DNA of 64,000 nt from Sesamum alatum (taxonomy: Eukaryota; Streptophyta; Magnoliopsida; Lamiales; Pedaliaceae): assembly GCA_034509735.1 (NCBI GenBank), contig JACGWO010000004.1, positions 15,543,395 to 15,607,394 of the forward strand, written 5' to 3'. Shown piece after piece: positions 45,359 to 56,980 of the stretch. The notes beneath the pieces are model-generated. The model was not told the origin of the DNA. It worked only from the letters and a program-made list of their open reading frames with translations, and did not search any database. Each line of letters begins with the position of its first letter. Within the stretch, counting starts at the first letter, position 1. Made by a program: the position numbers and the translations under genes.

Positions 45359-47535
45359 TTTAAATCTACATTTAAAACAGAGTTCACGATCAGCAGAATG
45401 TAAAAGACGGTGGTTTGATAAAAATTAAATGCATGGTCTTTAGTCATTTAATGCTCCCACTATTTATACGAAAACACGGTACTCTCAAACGTGATTTTCG
45501 GGAAACCCTTTCCTAGTGGGCTTGGGATCCACAGCGATCCTTTCCATACCCCGCTTTTACGATTCGCAGTGAAAAAATCCTGTGGGAGGTATACCATACC
45601 ATTCTCGTTCCACGAGATTCCGAAGATCGTTGTCTCACCCTTTCACATGATCCCGAGGACTCCAAGCGAATCTTGTTAATCGGGCGTTAGACCCAACAAA
45701 TCGACCGAGCCACAGACCACTGCTACCCCACGACTCGTGAGACAGGTAACAGCGGTCTGTTTTTCGTTCATGACATAGTGCAGCTTCTTTTAAGTACAAT
45801 AACGTGCCACGACTCGTGAGACCACGCTATTGACCTAAATCAGCTTCCTCATTATCCCATAGATTGGAAGGCATGGACAAACTCCTAGAGTTCATGTCCA
45901 TTTTGACTAGGGTCTAATATTTAAACATTGGTCCAACCAATGTGAGAGTAGTAAATGACCGAGATCTCAAAAATATAAAACATCTACACATTCATCCATA
46001 ATGCGTAAAATAAATGCATCCACAGTAGTTATATGATAAACAAAAACACCATTCATCCATCATAATAACCACATGCAAAATTAAAGCCTAGCACGCCCCT
46101 GTTGGATGATCACGAGCCCGAATCCTATGCGATCCACTGAGCCCGCACTGGATCTATGGTCAATCTAGGGTTGGTCCTATACTATTACATTAATAGTAAC
46201 CCAATCATCATTGTGATGGGCCTTGGTCTCTTTTCTCTTTCTTCTCTTCATGGAAACGCCTTGGAACCTCCAGTCTGGGCTCTCCATGTGGACCTTCCTT
46301 CTTCTCCAACAATTACATAAAAATTAAAACCTCACTCCTATTCTACTCTCATTACATATTAAAAATAGAAACCCCAGCGAAAACCCGGGGGGAGTACATA
46401 AGGAGGGAGATAGAATGCCTTATTATTCCAAGGCAACAAGAAAGAGAGAAGGAGAAAGCAGTAAAAGAGGCACACAGGCCAAACAGGAAATTAAGCCATA
46501 CATTCGGTCTAGGGCTCGTGATCATCCGTATGAATCCAACAAATGTAATCATATGATCCAATCACATAAAAAGAACAATATACCAATAATACATGATAAC
46601 CAATCACAATTATTCAAGATGAATAAATAAATGCGTAGCATGCGAAAATATTACATAATCGTTGGTAATAATATTTTTCTCATTTTAGGAAAACCTTTCC
46701 TCATTATTTTTAAGTAAAAAACATCCCTGGGATTCCATATCCAATATATTTTACTTCCCAAAATAATGTCTTAGAAAATTTGGCAAAATTGAACAAAAAA
46801 TGAATTTTCAGAATTAATTAAAAAATTAAAACTGAAAACAAATAATAAAAATTAGGATAAAACCCTAGGTGCACCGGCAGCCGGCCGCCGCCTTCGGCAG
46901 CAGCTTGTCGGCGTGCGCGCAGGCCCCTGCCTGTGTGCGCGCGCGCCTGGTCGGCAGCAGGATGCGCGGCCAGGCGTTCCGGCAGGCTGTCATGCCTCGC
47001 GCGCGCGCTGGCCTGCTGGTCGCCAGCCGCGCGTCTGCCCCCTGCGCAGTGCGCGCGCGCGCGCACCAGGCAAGCCTGCCGGGCGCCCGCGCGCAGACAC
47101 CACCGTCTGCGTGCGCGCGCACCTGGCGGCGCCCTCGGTGCCCGCGCGCACGTGCATACACCCTCGTCTGCGTGCGCGCGCGCCCGGAGGCGCCGCCCCG
47201 TGTGCGCGCCCAGTCTGGCGCATCCGGCCAGGCGGCCGCGCGCAGGCTTCCCCTGCCTGCGCGCGCGGCTGCCTAGCCTGTGCGCATGACTGCGCGCGGC
47301 CAGCCTCCGGCTGGTCGGCGCTTCATTGTTTTTCGTTCAATTTTTCACCCCCGTTTCCCAAGAAAAACAGAAAAATACCAACAACGCAATGATCACATGA
47401 ATTAAAAGTAAGAAACGACATGCTTTAATATTCAAGAAAATCAAGAATTAATAAAAAACATGCCAAGAACACGTTTCATGCTTAAACGCACATTAAAACC
47501 CTAGGCCTATACACCGAACCGGGCTCTGATACCAC
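45359..47535 (-). other. E3 leader and primer site
   Basis: Non-coding, about 2.2 kb. Paired CACGACTCGTGAGAC motifs at 45729 and 45808, a CpG-rich island at 46866-47330 and an initiator-Met primer site at 47521-47535. Confidence 0.75.
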
Positions 47536-49514
47536 TAAAAGATTGTGTATCGTCCCGGGAAAATAGCGCGAATGCGGAAGCGCGGTATAAAATAAAATAC
47601 GGAATTTAAACATGCTTAACGAAAATTAAAGAAGACGTTCAAGGGGTGTGCCCTTGAAATTTCCCGGGTATTCGGTGTATCTCATGAATTAAATACATAC
47701 AAACAATCATGGAGGCCATAGGGATTAAAATTAAAAGGGGCGAAAACGTAAAGCGAGACATACCCGTTGTCGTTTCCGTCTTCAACGGCTACTCGCGTTG
47801 TTCCCCGTTTTGCACCAAGTCCTCGTTCTTGAGATCCTCCAAATCGTGACACACGATCCACCCACGTATCTTGCACGTCGTGCTAGCAACGAACAAGTAT
47901 TATTTTTGGAGAGGATAGATCAACCACGCATTATGAATTAACGGGATCGGTGTTCCTAAGTTCTAATGTTCCAGGAACAAGAGAACAAGAATAATATTTT
48001 CTTGCTAGAGAGAGAGAAGAGGGCGGACGAGAGGGAGAGGAGAGAGCTCGAGTAGTGTGTGTGTGTGTGTGTGTGTTGGAATTTCATCATCCTTGAATTG
48101 TAGGAGGCTAGGGGTTTATATAGAGGAGGAGTTTAATCCTCTTTAAACTCCAACTCTAAGAGGTCTATTTTGACTAGGATTTTGACCTACTCAAAGTCCT
48201 AGTTAAAATAGTATTTGACCTAGTCAAATTAATCCTAGCCATCCATCTCTCCCTTTCAATCTCAACTGTTAATTTAATTTAATGGAATATTTTAAAACCT
48301 ATTTAAATATTCCAAAAGGCAAAAAATAAATATAAATATTTATTCTAAGCCCATTAAATTAATTCCTTAATAAAATCTAATTTATTAATTTAATTTCTTT
48401 TATCAAATAGAAGGAATTAATACTCCAAGAAAATAAAGGACCCGATTAAATCAAATTCAATCATTCCTTTCTCCAATATTTAATTCTAATTAAATACTAA
48501 ATTTGTGTGTGGATAGTGTGTGACTCTTTAGGTTCACCTTTCAGCTAGACTTGGTCGGATTCCTGAATCCGTCCGTTACCATGGGTGGCCATCTAGCAAC
48601 GGTCCATGGCACTAGAGACTAGGTGAAATATTCGGGGATGAACTTTTTAGGCTCTAACAGTACACTTGTCCTTCTGTCTACGGTCTCACCACTTAGGATC
48701 TAGGGCACGGAAAAATGCAGGTACCCATTTTTGGACCTAAGTGTCGGTCTGTCCTTACTAAACGCCGCAAGGGAAACCTTCCCTTCTGTTCAGTTACTGT
48801 GGCCACAAATTTTAGGGACAAGACACAGAGCATACGTGAGACTCAACTGTCAATGCCTTTGACAGGAGACAGATCCTATCTTGGAAACTACTGTCACGTT
48901 GTACACCAGAGCTGCACTAGACATGGCTTATGACTACTCAAGTGCTTCTTGGCAATCTCTCACCATATCTAAGATACAGACCTGATATACAGGTAAACTC
49001 AGCAGTTCCTCAAGTCAAAGGACTTGGCCTGTACCGTTGGAACCGGGAATACACGTCATACCTTGCTGACCCTACTCAAGGTCCTCCGTAAGACGGTTGC
49101 CGCGAGGCACCTCAGTCAGCTGCTCCCTAGCATGCTAACCCACTAACACTGCTTAGACGACCTTCGTCACCCGTTGATGAAACACGACAGCAGATGCTTA
49201 GTGAAAGTCTCAAGGGGAATCTCGGTACCCATTTTCGAGATTCCTTGACTTGGAGTTTTTTCCGGACTGATTCGGCGGGACTGGTTTCATGGACCTACCT
49301 CCAAGCGTAGTCCCAGTCCCCGAAATGGGCTTTCAGTCCGTGGGCTTTGTTTGCTTAGTGAACAGATAAATAAAACAGTAAAGTGAACGCAAACAAAGTA
49401 ATGCCAGAATGAATCTCACTTCTTTATTCATAGTTTTATCAAAACACTGAAATTGTCTAGACATAGGTTACATTTTGCCTGCCAAGATTGACTTCATGGT
49501 CACCTGTTCTAACA
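47536..49514 (-). repeat. E3 5' LTR (element sense)
   Basis: 1979 bp. It starts TAAAAG (first G mutated) and ends TAACA. The U5 stem-loop at 47638-47658 has arms TTCAAGGG/CCCTTGAA. A (GT)n tract lies at about 48055-48075, a TATA box near 48115 and a W-box cluster at 48169-48230. Confidence 0.92.
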
Positions 49515-50102
49515 TACGGATGCACGACAATGCCACCAACCAAGCATTCATGATGCGCGCGACATTGATGTAGGCCGTGAACCACCTACCCCATTATGAG
49601 ATGGCGTCTGGATGGAGTACTGCTGGTATTATGGGGTGTCCAGTTTGTATGGATGACACACGAGCATTCGATCTGCAGTATGGGAGGTAGGCAGGCTACT
49701 TTGATTGCCACAGTTAGTTTCTCCCCAAGGACCATCCTTACCGCAGGAATAAGAAAGTCTTTACTAGAAATCGAGTCGAAAGGAAGGTTGCACGCCTGAG
49801 GCTGACTGGAGAGCCAAATTTGCGATTAGGTAGTAGAATTCAGTCCTGCTGTAAGAAGAACCTATGACACTCTCACCAGGATATGGTACTGTCCACAAGT
49901 GGACGAAGAAAAACATATTTTGGGATCTTCCATATTGGTCAATGCATCTGATATGTCACAACCTTGATCTTTCGGTGTCACAATATCAAGGAGCAGGAAC
50001 ATCCAGAATGCCCATGATCACACGGATATTGAAGAAGACGAGGATGATGAAGATAGCTTCGAGGATTACGAGACTAATGAAGATGATATTCCGTCTTTCT
50101 AG
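49515..50102 (+). pseudogene. CACTA TNP2 transposase, C-terminal parts
   Basis: Resumes TNP2 at HDNATNQAFMMRATLM and continues HYEMASGWSTAG, CPVCMDDTRAFDLQYGR, HPYRRNKKVFTRNRVERK and KWTKKNIFWDLPYWS, in the family order, with stops near 49571 and 49691. After the HLICHNLD block (about 49970) the text jumps to an acidic tail (IEEDEDDEDSFEDYETNEDD) and a stop at 50100-50102. A large part of the TNP2 core is therefore deleted internally. The stretch between PLNV (31754) and HDNATNQ is also missing; it falls at the E2/E3 fusion. Confidence 0.82.
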
Positions 50103-51282
50103 AGATTTGCAATGAAATATTTAACTTTGTAAAATATAATGGAATTTTTTTTATTTTATTTTTAAAATAAATAAATAAATAAATTTTGGAACGGTCATTG
50201 TTAACAAAAACCGCTCCATACAATGAAAAATTCGGCGGTTACTTTGGCGGCCAACTAAAATGTTTTGACGAAATTTTTCATTTTAGGAACGACCTTATAA
50301 AATAGGCCCTTCCTACAGTTGGTACAATGAATTAATTTGGCGGAACTTTTGGAAATTTGGGGGGGGGGGGTTCCAATTTCATACAGTCATTCCGATCTGA
50401 GTAACTAAGGCCGTTCCAATTTAGTAAAATACGTCATGTGTCAAAAGCCACTACAATAGGTGTATAGATTTGAAAAGTTATGGTTATAGGTACGATATCT
50501 CAACATCTGTGAACGAATTCAGCCAAACTTAAATGCATATAAGATTCCATTTATTTGATCAAATCTGACGGTCTGATTTAAAAATCAAATGGCCTGATTT
50601 AATGATACACCGATTTGGAAACCACTCTTTAGTTCTGGATACACTCTCGACATCCGTGTACCAAATTAGAAGGAAGCTCATCAAGTGTATTCTTTTGATG
50701 GTTTGATCATATCTAACGGTCCCATCTAAAATCTGACAGTCTGATTAAGCAATGCAGAACAACAATATATAATGATAGTTTGATCCGTCAATACAACAAT
50801 AGTGAATATATAAACTAATTTCATATTGTGAACCATATATCAATCTTACTTCAAAATGTGTTATGTTTTCAGTTGTGTTACTCCAAATATTATATACATT
50901 TATGAAATATTTACGTGTATGGAATGTTTTTTTTAATTTTTAATCATTTTTTTGTAATTCATTCTGGAGCGGCTTTCTAAATACAAGAGCAATACGACCT
51001 CGTTTGATTTAGGAATAATATCATATTGATGTTTTATACTCCCATCACGAACGACTTTATATACGGATATGCACTAATATTGTTGTATAAGTTTTGTATC
51101 TCTATTTGGAGTGATTTTTTGCTTCTGAATAGGATTATAGCTCTTTTGTAACGGCTTGATGGCAGACAATATGTAGGACAGTGATCGTACGACATTGTCT
51201 TGTATCAGAACGACGTTATTTTGTATATTTTGTAACGGTTCTACACACGGCTAATTAGGTCAATGGCCATTCCAAAATTTCA
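50103..51282 (+). repeat. CACTA internal/subterminal-like repeat region
   Basis: Recurrent ggaacggtc, gccgttcc, gtaacggctt, gtaacggttc and ccattcc motifs match those near the left terminus. A G10+ run occurs at about 50360-50371. No protein-coding sequence. No CACTA terminus is visible here. Confidence 0.55.
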
Positions 51283-51330
51283 TATATAAATGAGACTTGA
51301 CTGAATTTCCTTGGCCCCTCACTTCATCTT

Positions 51331-51335
<5 letters not shown>
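51283..51335 (+). promoter_or_regulatory. TATA box of a possible second CACTA gene
   Basis: TATATAAA at 51283-51290 follows the repeat block exactly as the transposase TATA follows the left subterminal block. It is followed by a pyrimidine-rich leader-like stretch. A second gene, such as a tnpA-type partner, may start here and be interrupted by E4. Confidence 0.45.
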
Positions 51336-51376
<41 letters not shown>

Positions 51377-51427
51377 TTTTTGCCTCTTTAGCCTCTCTCT
51401 CGCTTGTGCTCTCTCTCTTCTCTCTCT

Positions 51428-51459
<32 letters not shown>

Positions 51460-51716
51460 CACACCACCACCATACTCTCTATCTCGCCACCACCACCCTC
51501 TCTCTTCATCAGCCGCCACCACACCACCACCTCTCTCTCTCTCTCTCTCTCTCTATTTTTTGCCTCTTTAGCCTCTCTCTCGCTTGTGCTCTCTCTCTTC
51601 TCTCTCTCTCTCTCCACAACCACCACCATACTCTCTATCTCGCCACCACCACCTCTTCTCTCCATCAGCCCGCCACCACCACCACCACCCTCTCTGTCTC
51701 TCTCTCTCACACCACC
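51336..51716 (+). repeat. (CT)n tract inside a ~180-bp tandem duplication
   Basis: The block tctattttttgcctctttag, followed by cctctctctcgcttgtgct, occurs at 51373 and again 180 bp later, each time followed by CT repeats and CCACCACCA. Leu/Ser and Arg/Glu low-complexity frames on the two strands arise from the dinucleotide repeat and are not taken as genes. Confidence 0.88.
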
Positions 51717-51741
51717 AACAGTCGCTGCTACCACCACTCGC

Positions 51742-53723
51742 TGAAAGATTGTGGATCATCCCGAAAATAGCACGAAAATTAAGGACACGTTCAGGGGTGT
51801 GCCTTTGAAGTTCCCGAGTGTTCGGTGTATCTCATGAATTAAAAGCAATACAAGAATCATGAGGCCATAGGGTTTAAAATAATAAGAGGGACGAAAAATA
51901 AATCGAACTACCGATNNNNNNNNNNNNNNNNNNNNNNNNNNNNNNNNNNNNNNNNNNNNNNNNNNNNNNNNNNNNNNNNNNNNNNNNNNNNNNNNNNNNN
52001 NNNNNNNNNNNNNNNNNNNNNNNNNNNNNNNNNNNNNNNNNNNNNNNNNNNNNNNNNNNNNNNNNNNNNNNNNNNNNNNNNNNNNNNNNNNNNNNNNNNN
52101 NNNNNNNNNNNNNNNNNNNNNNNNNNNNNNNNNNNNNNNNNNNNNNNNNNNNNNNNNNNNNNNNNNNNNNNNNNNNNNNNNNNNNNNNNNNNNNNNNNNN
52201 NNNNNNNNNNNNNNNNNNNNNNNNNNNNNNNNNNNNNNNNNNNNNNNNNNNNNNNNNNNNNNNNNNNNNNNNNNNNNNNNNNNNNNNNNNNNNNNNNNNN
52301 NNNNNNNNNNNNNNNNNNNNNNNNNNNNNNNNNNNNNNNNNNNNNNNNNNNNNNNNNNNNNNNNNNNNNNNNNNNNNNNNNNNNNNNNNNNNNNNNNNNN
52401 NNNNNNNNNNNNNNNCTAGTGTTTTGACCTAGTCAAAACGATCCTAGCCATCCATCTCTCCCATTAATCTCAACCGTTGATTTAATTTAATTTAATGGAA
52501 ATATTTAAAACCTATTTAAATATTTCCAAGAGGCTAAAATAAATATAAATATTATTTAAGCCCATTAAATAAATCCTTTTGATAAATCCAATTTATCAAT
52601 TTAATTCCTTCTATCAAATAGAAAGAATTATTTCTCCAAGAAAAATAAAGGTCCCGATTAAATCTAATTTAATCATTCCTTCACTCCAATATTTAATTCC
52701 AAATTAAATATTTAATTGTGTGTGGATAGTGTGTGACTCTTTAGGTTCACCATTCAGCTAGACTTGGTCGGATTCCTAGAATCCGTCCGTTACCATGGGT
52801 GGCCATCTAGCAACGGTCCATGGCACTAGAGACTAGGTGAAATATTCAGGGATGAACATTTAGGCTCTAATAGTACGCTTGTCCTTCTGTCTTCGGTCTC
52901 ATCACTTAGTGTCTAGGGCACGGAAAATGCAGGTACCCATTTTGGACCTAAGTGTCGGTCTGTCCTCACTAAACGCCGCAAGGGAATCCTTCCCTTCTGT
53001 TCAGTCACTGTGGCCACAGTTTTAGGGACAAGACCTAGAGTATACATGAGACTCAACTGCCAAAACCTATTGACAGGAGACAGATCCTTTCTTGGAAACT
53101 ACTGTCACTTTGCACACCAGAACTGCACTAGACATGGCTTATGACTACCAAAGAGAATTCTGGCAATCTCTCACCATATCTAAGATACAGCCCTGATGTA
53201 CAGGTAAAACTCAGCAATTCCTCAAGTCAAAGGACTTGACCTGTACCGTTGGAACCGGGAAATACTCGTCATACCTTGCAGACCATACTCAAGGTCCTCC
53301 GTAAGACGGTTCCCGCGAGTCACCTCAGTCAGCTGCGTCCTCGCATGCTAACCCACTAACACTGCTTAGACGATCCTCGTCACCCGTCGATGAAACACGA
53401 CAGCAGATGCTTAGTGCAAGTCTCAAATGGAATCCCGGTACCCATTTTCGGGATTCCTTGACTTTGGAGATTTCCGGACTGATTCGGGAAGACTGATTCC
53501 ATGGACCTACCTCCAAGCGTAGTCCCAGTCCCCGAAATTGATTCTCAGTCCGTGGGCTTTGTTTGCATAGTGAACAGATATAGAAAAGTGAACACAAACA
53601 AAGTAATGCCAAATGAAATTCACTTCTTTATTCATTAATGATTTATCAAAAACACTTATAATTGTCTAGACATAGGTTACATATACCCGCCAAAATTGGC
53701 TTACATGGTCACCTATTCTAACA
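51742..53723 (-). repeat. LTR4a, mosaic, contains gap
   Basis: The left 170 bp (to 51915) resembles LTR4c (shared aattaaaagca..acaagaatcatg and gggacgaaaaataaatcg). The part right of the gap mostly resembles LTR4b and E1 (gggattccttgac, ccgccaaaattggcttacatgg), with a short LTR4c-like tract at about 53575-53640. The U5 stem-loop is degraded. Confidence 0.85.
51916..52415. other. Assembly gap, exactly 500 N
   Basis: A round-number gap, probably of unknown true size, lying inside LTR4a. Confidence 0.98.
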
Positions 53724-54253
53724 TCATGTTGTAGTTGACGATAAATTGGTCACAGGAGGGTGGGAGTGACTGAAGGATCACATCTATGTACGTTTCATTA
53801 TCGAGACCTGCCTTTAGGTCCTCGAGCTTTTCCACCAGGGTAAGCATTTTAACCCCGTGCTCTTGTACAGAGGATCCTTCTGTCATTTTAGTTCCAAAGA
53901 ACGCCTTCGTCGCGACATACCTAGTATGCCGGTCCGGGACTGCCATAGCAATCCTTGAGGCGAGCCATAATGGAAGGGACATCGTCTAGCCTTTCATATT
54001 GCTTCTGAATCTCATTGGTCATCGAAGCAAGTATGACGCTACGGACCTTCCGGTTATCCTTATGCCAAGTCTCGAACGTTTCACGTTCTTCTGGCGTGGA
54101 TCCTTCCGGCAAGGTCCGAGGGAGAGGCTCGTCCATGACGTAGCCTTGGTTCTCGTAATCTAGGACTATCCTGAGATTGCGCAACCAGTCGTTGTAATTT
54201 ATTCCATTGAATTTGTTTGTCTCAAGAATGGTGGAAAGTGGGTTCTTAGATAT
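53724..54253 (-). pseudogene. E4 interior 1 gag fragment
   Basis: Capsid-like half of gag only: WLRNLRIVLDYENQGYVMDE through LPPSCDQFIVNYNM, ending where the LTR begins. The start codon is changed from ATG to ATA (54251-54253) and there is a frameshift near 53940. No knuckle or protease. A separate protein product is unlikely. Confidence 0.87.
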
Positions 54254-56980
54254 TTTAAAATCTACATTTTAGAAAACAGCGCGCGATCAGCAGAAAAATA
54301 AAAGACGGTGGTTTGATAAAATAATTAAATGCATGGACTTTAGTCATTTAATCCTCCCACTATTTATACGAAACACGGTACTCCCAAACGTGATTTTCGG
54401 TAAATCCTTTCCTAGTGGGCTTGGGATCCACAACGATTTTTCCCATACCCCGCTTTTACGATTCGCATCGAAAAGATCCTGTGGGAGGTACTCCATACCA
54501 TTCTCGTTCCACGAGATTCCCAAGATTATTGCCTCACCCTTTCACATGATCCCGAGGACTCCAAGCGAATCATGTTAATTGGGCGTTAGACCCAACCCAA
54601 TCGACCGAGCCACAGACCCACTGGTACCCCCACGACTCGTGAGACAGGTAACAGCAGCCCATTTTTCGTTCATGACATAGTGCGGCTTCCTTTAAGTACA
54701 ATAACGTGCCACGACTCGTGAGACCATGCTATTGACCTAAAGCAGCTTCCTCACTATGCCATGGATTGGAAGGCATGGACCAACTCCTAGAGTTCATGTC
54801 CATTTTGTCTAGGGTCTAATATTTTGACATTGGTCCAACCAATGTGAGAGTAGTAAATGACCGAGATCTCAAATAAATAAACATTCACACATACATCCAT
54901 AACGCGTAAATTAAACCATCCATAGCAGTTATATGATAAATAAAAGCCCATTCATCCATCATAATAACCACATGCAAAATTAAAGCCTAGCACGCCCCTG
55001 TTGGATGATCACGAGCCCAAATCCTATGCGACCTACTGAGCCCGCAGTGGATCTATGGTCAATCTAGGGTTGGTCCTATACTATTACATTAATAGTAACC
55101 CAATCATCATGCTGATGGGCCTTGGTCTCTTTTCTCTTTCTTCACTTCATGGAAAACTCCAAGGGACCTCCCGTCTGGGCTCTCCATGTGGTCCTTCCTT
55201 CTTCTCCATCAATTACAAAAATAGAAACCTCACTCCTAGTCTACTCTCATTATATATTAAAAAAGAAACCCCAGCGAAAACCCGGGAGGAGTACATAAGG
55301 AGGGAGGTAGAATGCCTTATTATTCCAAGGCAACTAGAAAGAGAGAAGGAGAAAGCAGTAAAAGAGGCACACAGGCCCAACGGAAAATAAACCATACATT
55401 CGGTCTAAGGCTCGTGATCATCCATTTCCATCCAACACACATAATCACATGATCTAATCATATAATTACAATGTACCAACAACACATGATTTCCAATCAT
55501 AAATATTCAAAATAATAAAATAAATGAATATGTGCATAACGTGTGAAAAATAAAACACAAATATTGGTAATAATATTTTCTTGTTTTAGGAAAACCTTTC
55601 CTCATTATTTTAAGTAAAATAACCCCGGGATTCCAAATCCAATTTATTTTACTCCTAAAATAATGTCTTTAGAAAATTAGGCATAATTGAACCCAAAAAA
55701 ATGATTTTTCAGAATTAATTCAAAATTAAAACTGAAAATAATTTAGGGTTAATTACATTTAGACCCGCTCTAAAAATGCATAATTACACTTTCCCCCAAA
55801 GAAGTTATGAAATTACATTTACACCCCCTCTAAAAATTCTTTGTTTACACCTGACCTCCATTCGTTAAAGTTTGGGTGGAAAATGTTCATTTCAACAAAA
55901 ATAATTACATAAATTTTCAATTTTACCTCTCATTTAACATTCTCGTGTAATAATTTTGTACTTATAAGGAAAAAATATAATAATATTGGCCTCACTCCAT
56001 GCATATACGTTACACTTATCCTCTTATAAGTACAAAAATATACATGAAATTTTTAAATTATGGGAAAAATTGAAAATTTGTGTAATTATTTTTGTTGACG
56101 TGAACATTTTTCGTCCAAACTCTAACGGATGGGGGTCAGGTGTAAACAGAGAATTTTCGGAGGGGGTGTAAGTGTAATTTCAAAACTTTGTTGGGGGAAA
56201 GTGTAATTATACATTCTCAGAGGGCGTGTAAGTGTAATTAACCCAATAATTTAAAAATAAAAAAACACTACTAGGGTTTTAAAACCCTAGCAGCCGCCGC
56301 CGCCGGCAGCGGCCTGCCGGCGCGCGCACAGGGCAGCAGGCTGCGCGGCCTGGCGTTCCGGCAGGCCGTCGCGCGCGCAGGCTCCCTTGCCTCGCGCGCG
56401 CGCTGACCTACTGGCTGCCGGTCGCGCCCTGCACAATGCGCGCGCAAACGTGCACTCGGCACGCCTACCGGGCGCGCGCGCGCAGACACCTCCGTCTGCG
56501 TGCGCGCGAGCCTAGCGATGCTGCCTGGTGTTCGTTTGCGAGCGGACTCTCAGGCGCGCAGCCGCGCAGACACCCTCGTCTGCGTGCGCGTGCGCCTGGA
56601 GGTGCTGCCCTGCGCGCGCGCCTGCGCGCAGCCACCCTGGCTGTGCGCTGCCTCTGCGCGACCGGCTGGGCGGGCGCGCGCAGGCTTCCCTTGCCTGCGC
56701 GCGTCTGCCCTGCCGGCAGCGCGCGGCTGCGCGCGGCCTGCCTTCCCGGCTGGCCGGCTGCGGCGTTTCTTGTTCTCCGTTCAATTATTCCACCCCGTTT
56801 CCCAAAAAAAAACAGAAAAATACCAATATTCAGAAATTCACATGAATCGAAAGCCATAAAACGACATGCTTTAAAATCAAGAAAATCAATATTTAATTAA
56901 AAAACATGCCAACATCACGTTTCATGCTTAAAACGCACATGAACCCTAGTGTTATACACCGAACCGGGCTCTGATACCAC
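54254..56980 (-). other. E4 interior 1 leader with MITE insertion
   Basis: Paired CACGACTCGTGAGAC motifs at 54631 and 54710, a Mutator-type MITE at 55746-56244, a CpG-rich island at 56286-56765 and the primer site at 56966-56980. Confidence 0.78.
55746..56244. mobile_element. Mutator-type MITE in copia leader, perfect TSD
   Basis: 499 bp with inverted arms of at least 170 bp, starting gggttaattaca on both ends. The 9-bp duplication aataattta is perfect at 55737-55745 and 56245-56253. The other copia leaders in this window lack it at this site, so it inserted after the copia copy arose. Confidence 0.93.

Larger units (their letters stand above)
40403..49514 (-). mobile_element. E3: Ty1/copia element, family A, left LTR truncated
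   Basis: Left LTR remnant ~40403-41285, interior 41286-47535, full right LTR 47536-49514. Coding strand is minus, with gag to RNase H in order. On the right it abuts CACTA tnp2 sequence. No TSD can be scored because the left end is lost. Confidence 0.88.

Noticed and set aside
50780..50805. Possible CACTA right terminus (aatagtg near 50795)
   Set aside because: Only a few bases agree with the left terminus and subterminal motifs continue beyond it.
51297..51808. Leu/Ser-rich and Arg/Glu-rich frames
   Set aside because: They are products of the (CT)n repeat on the two strands, with no recognisable protein.
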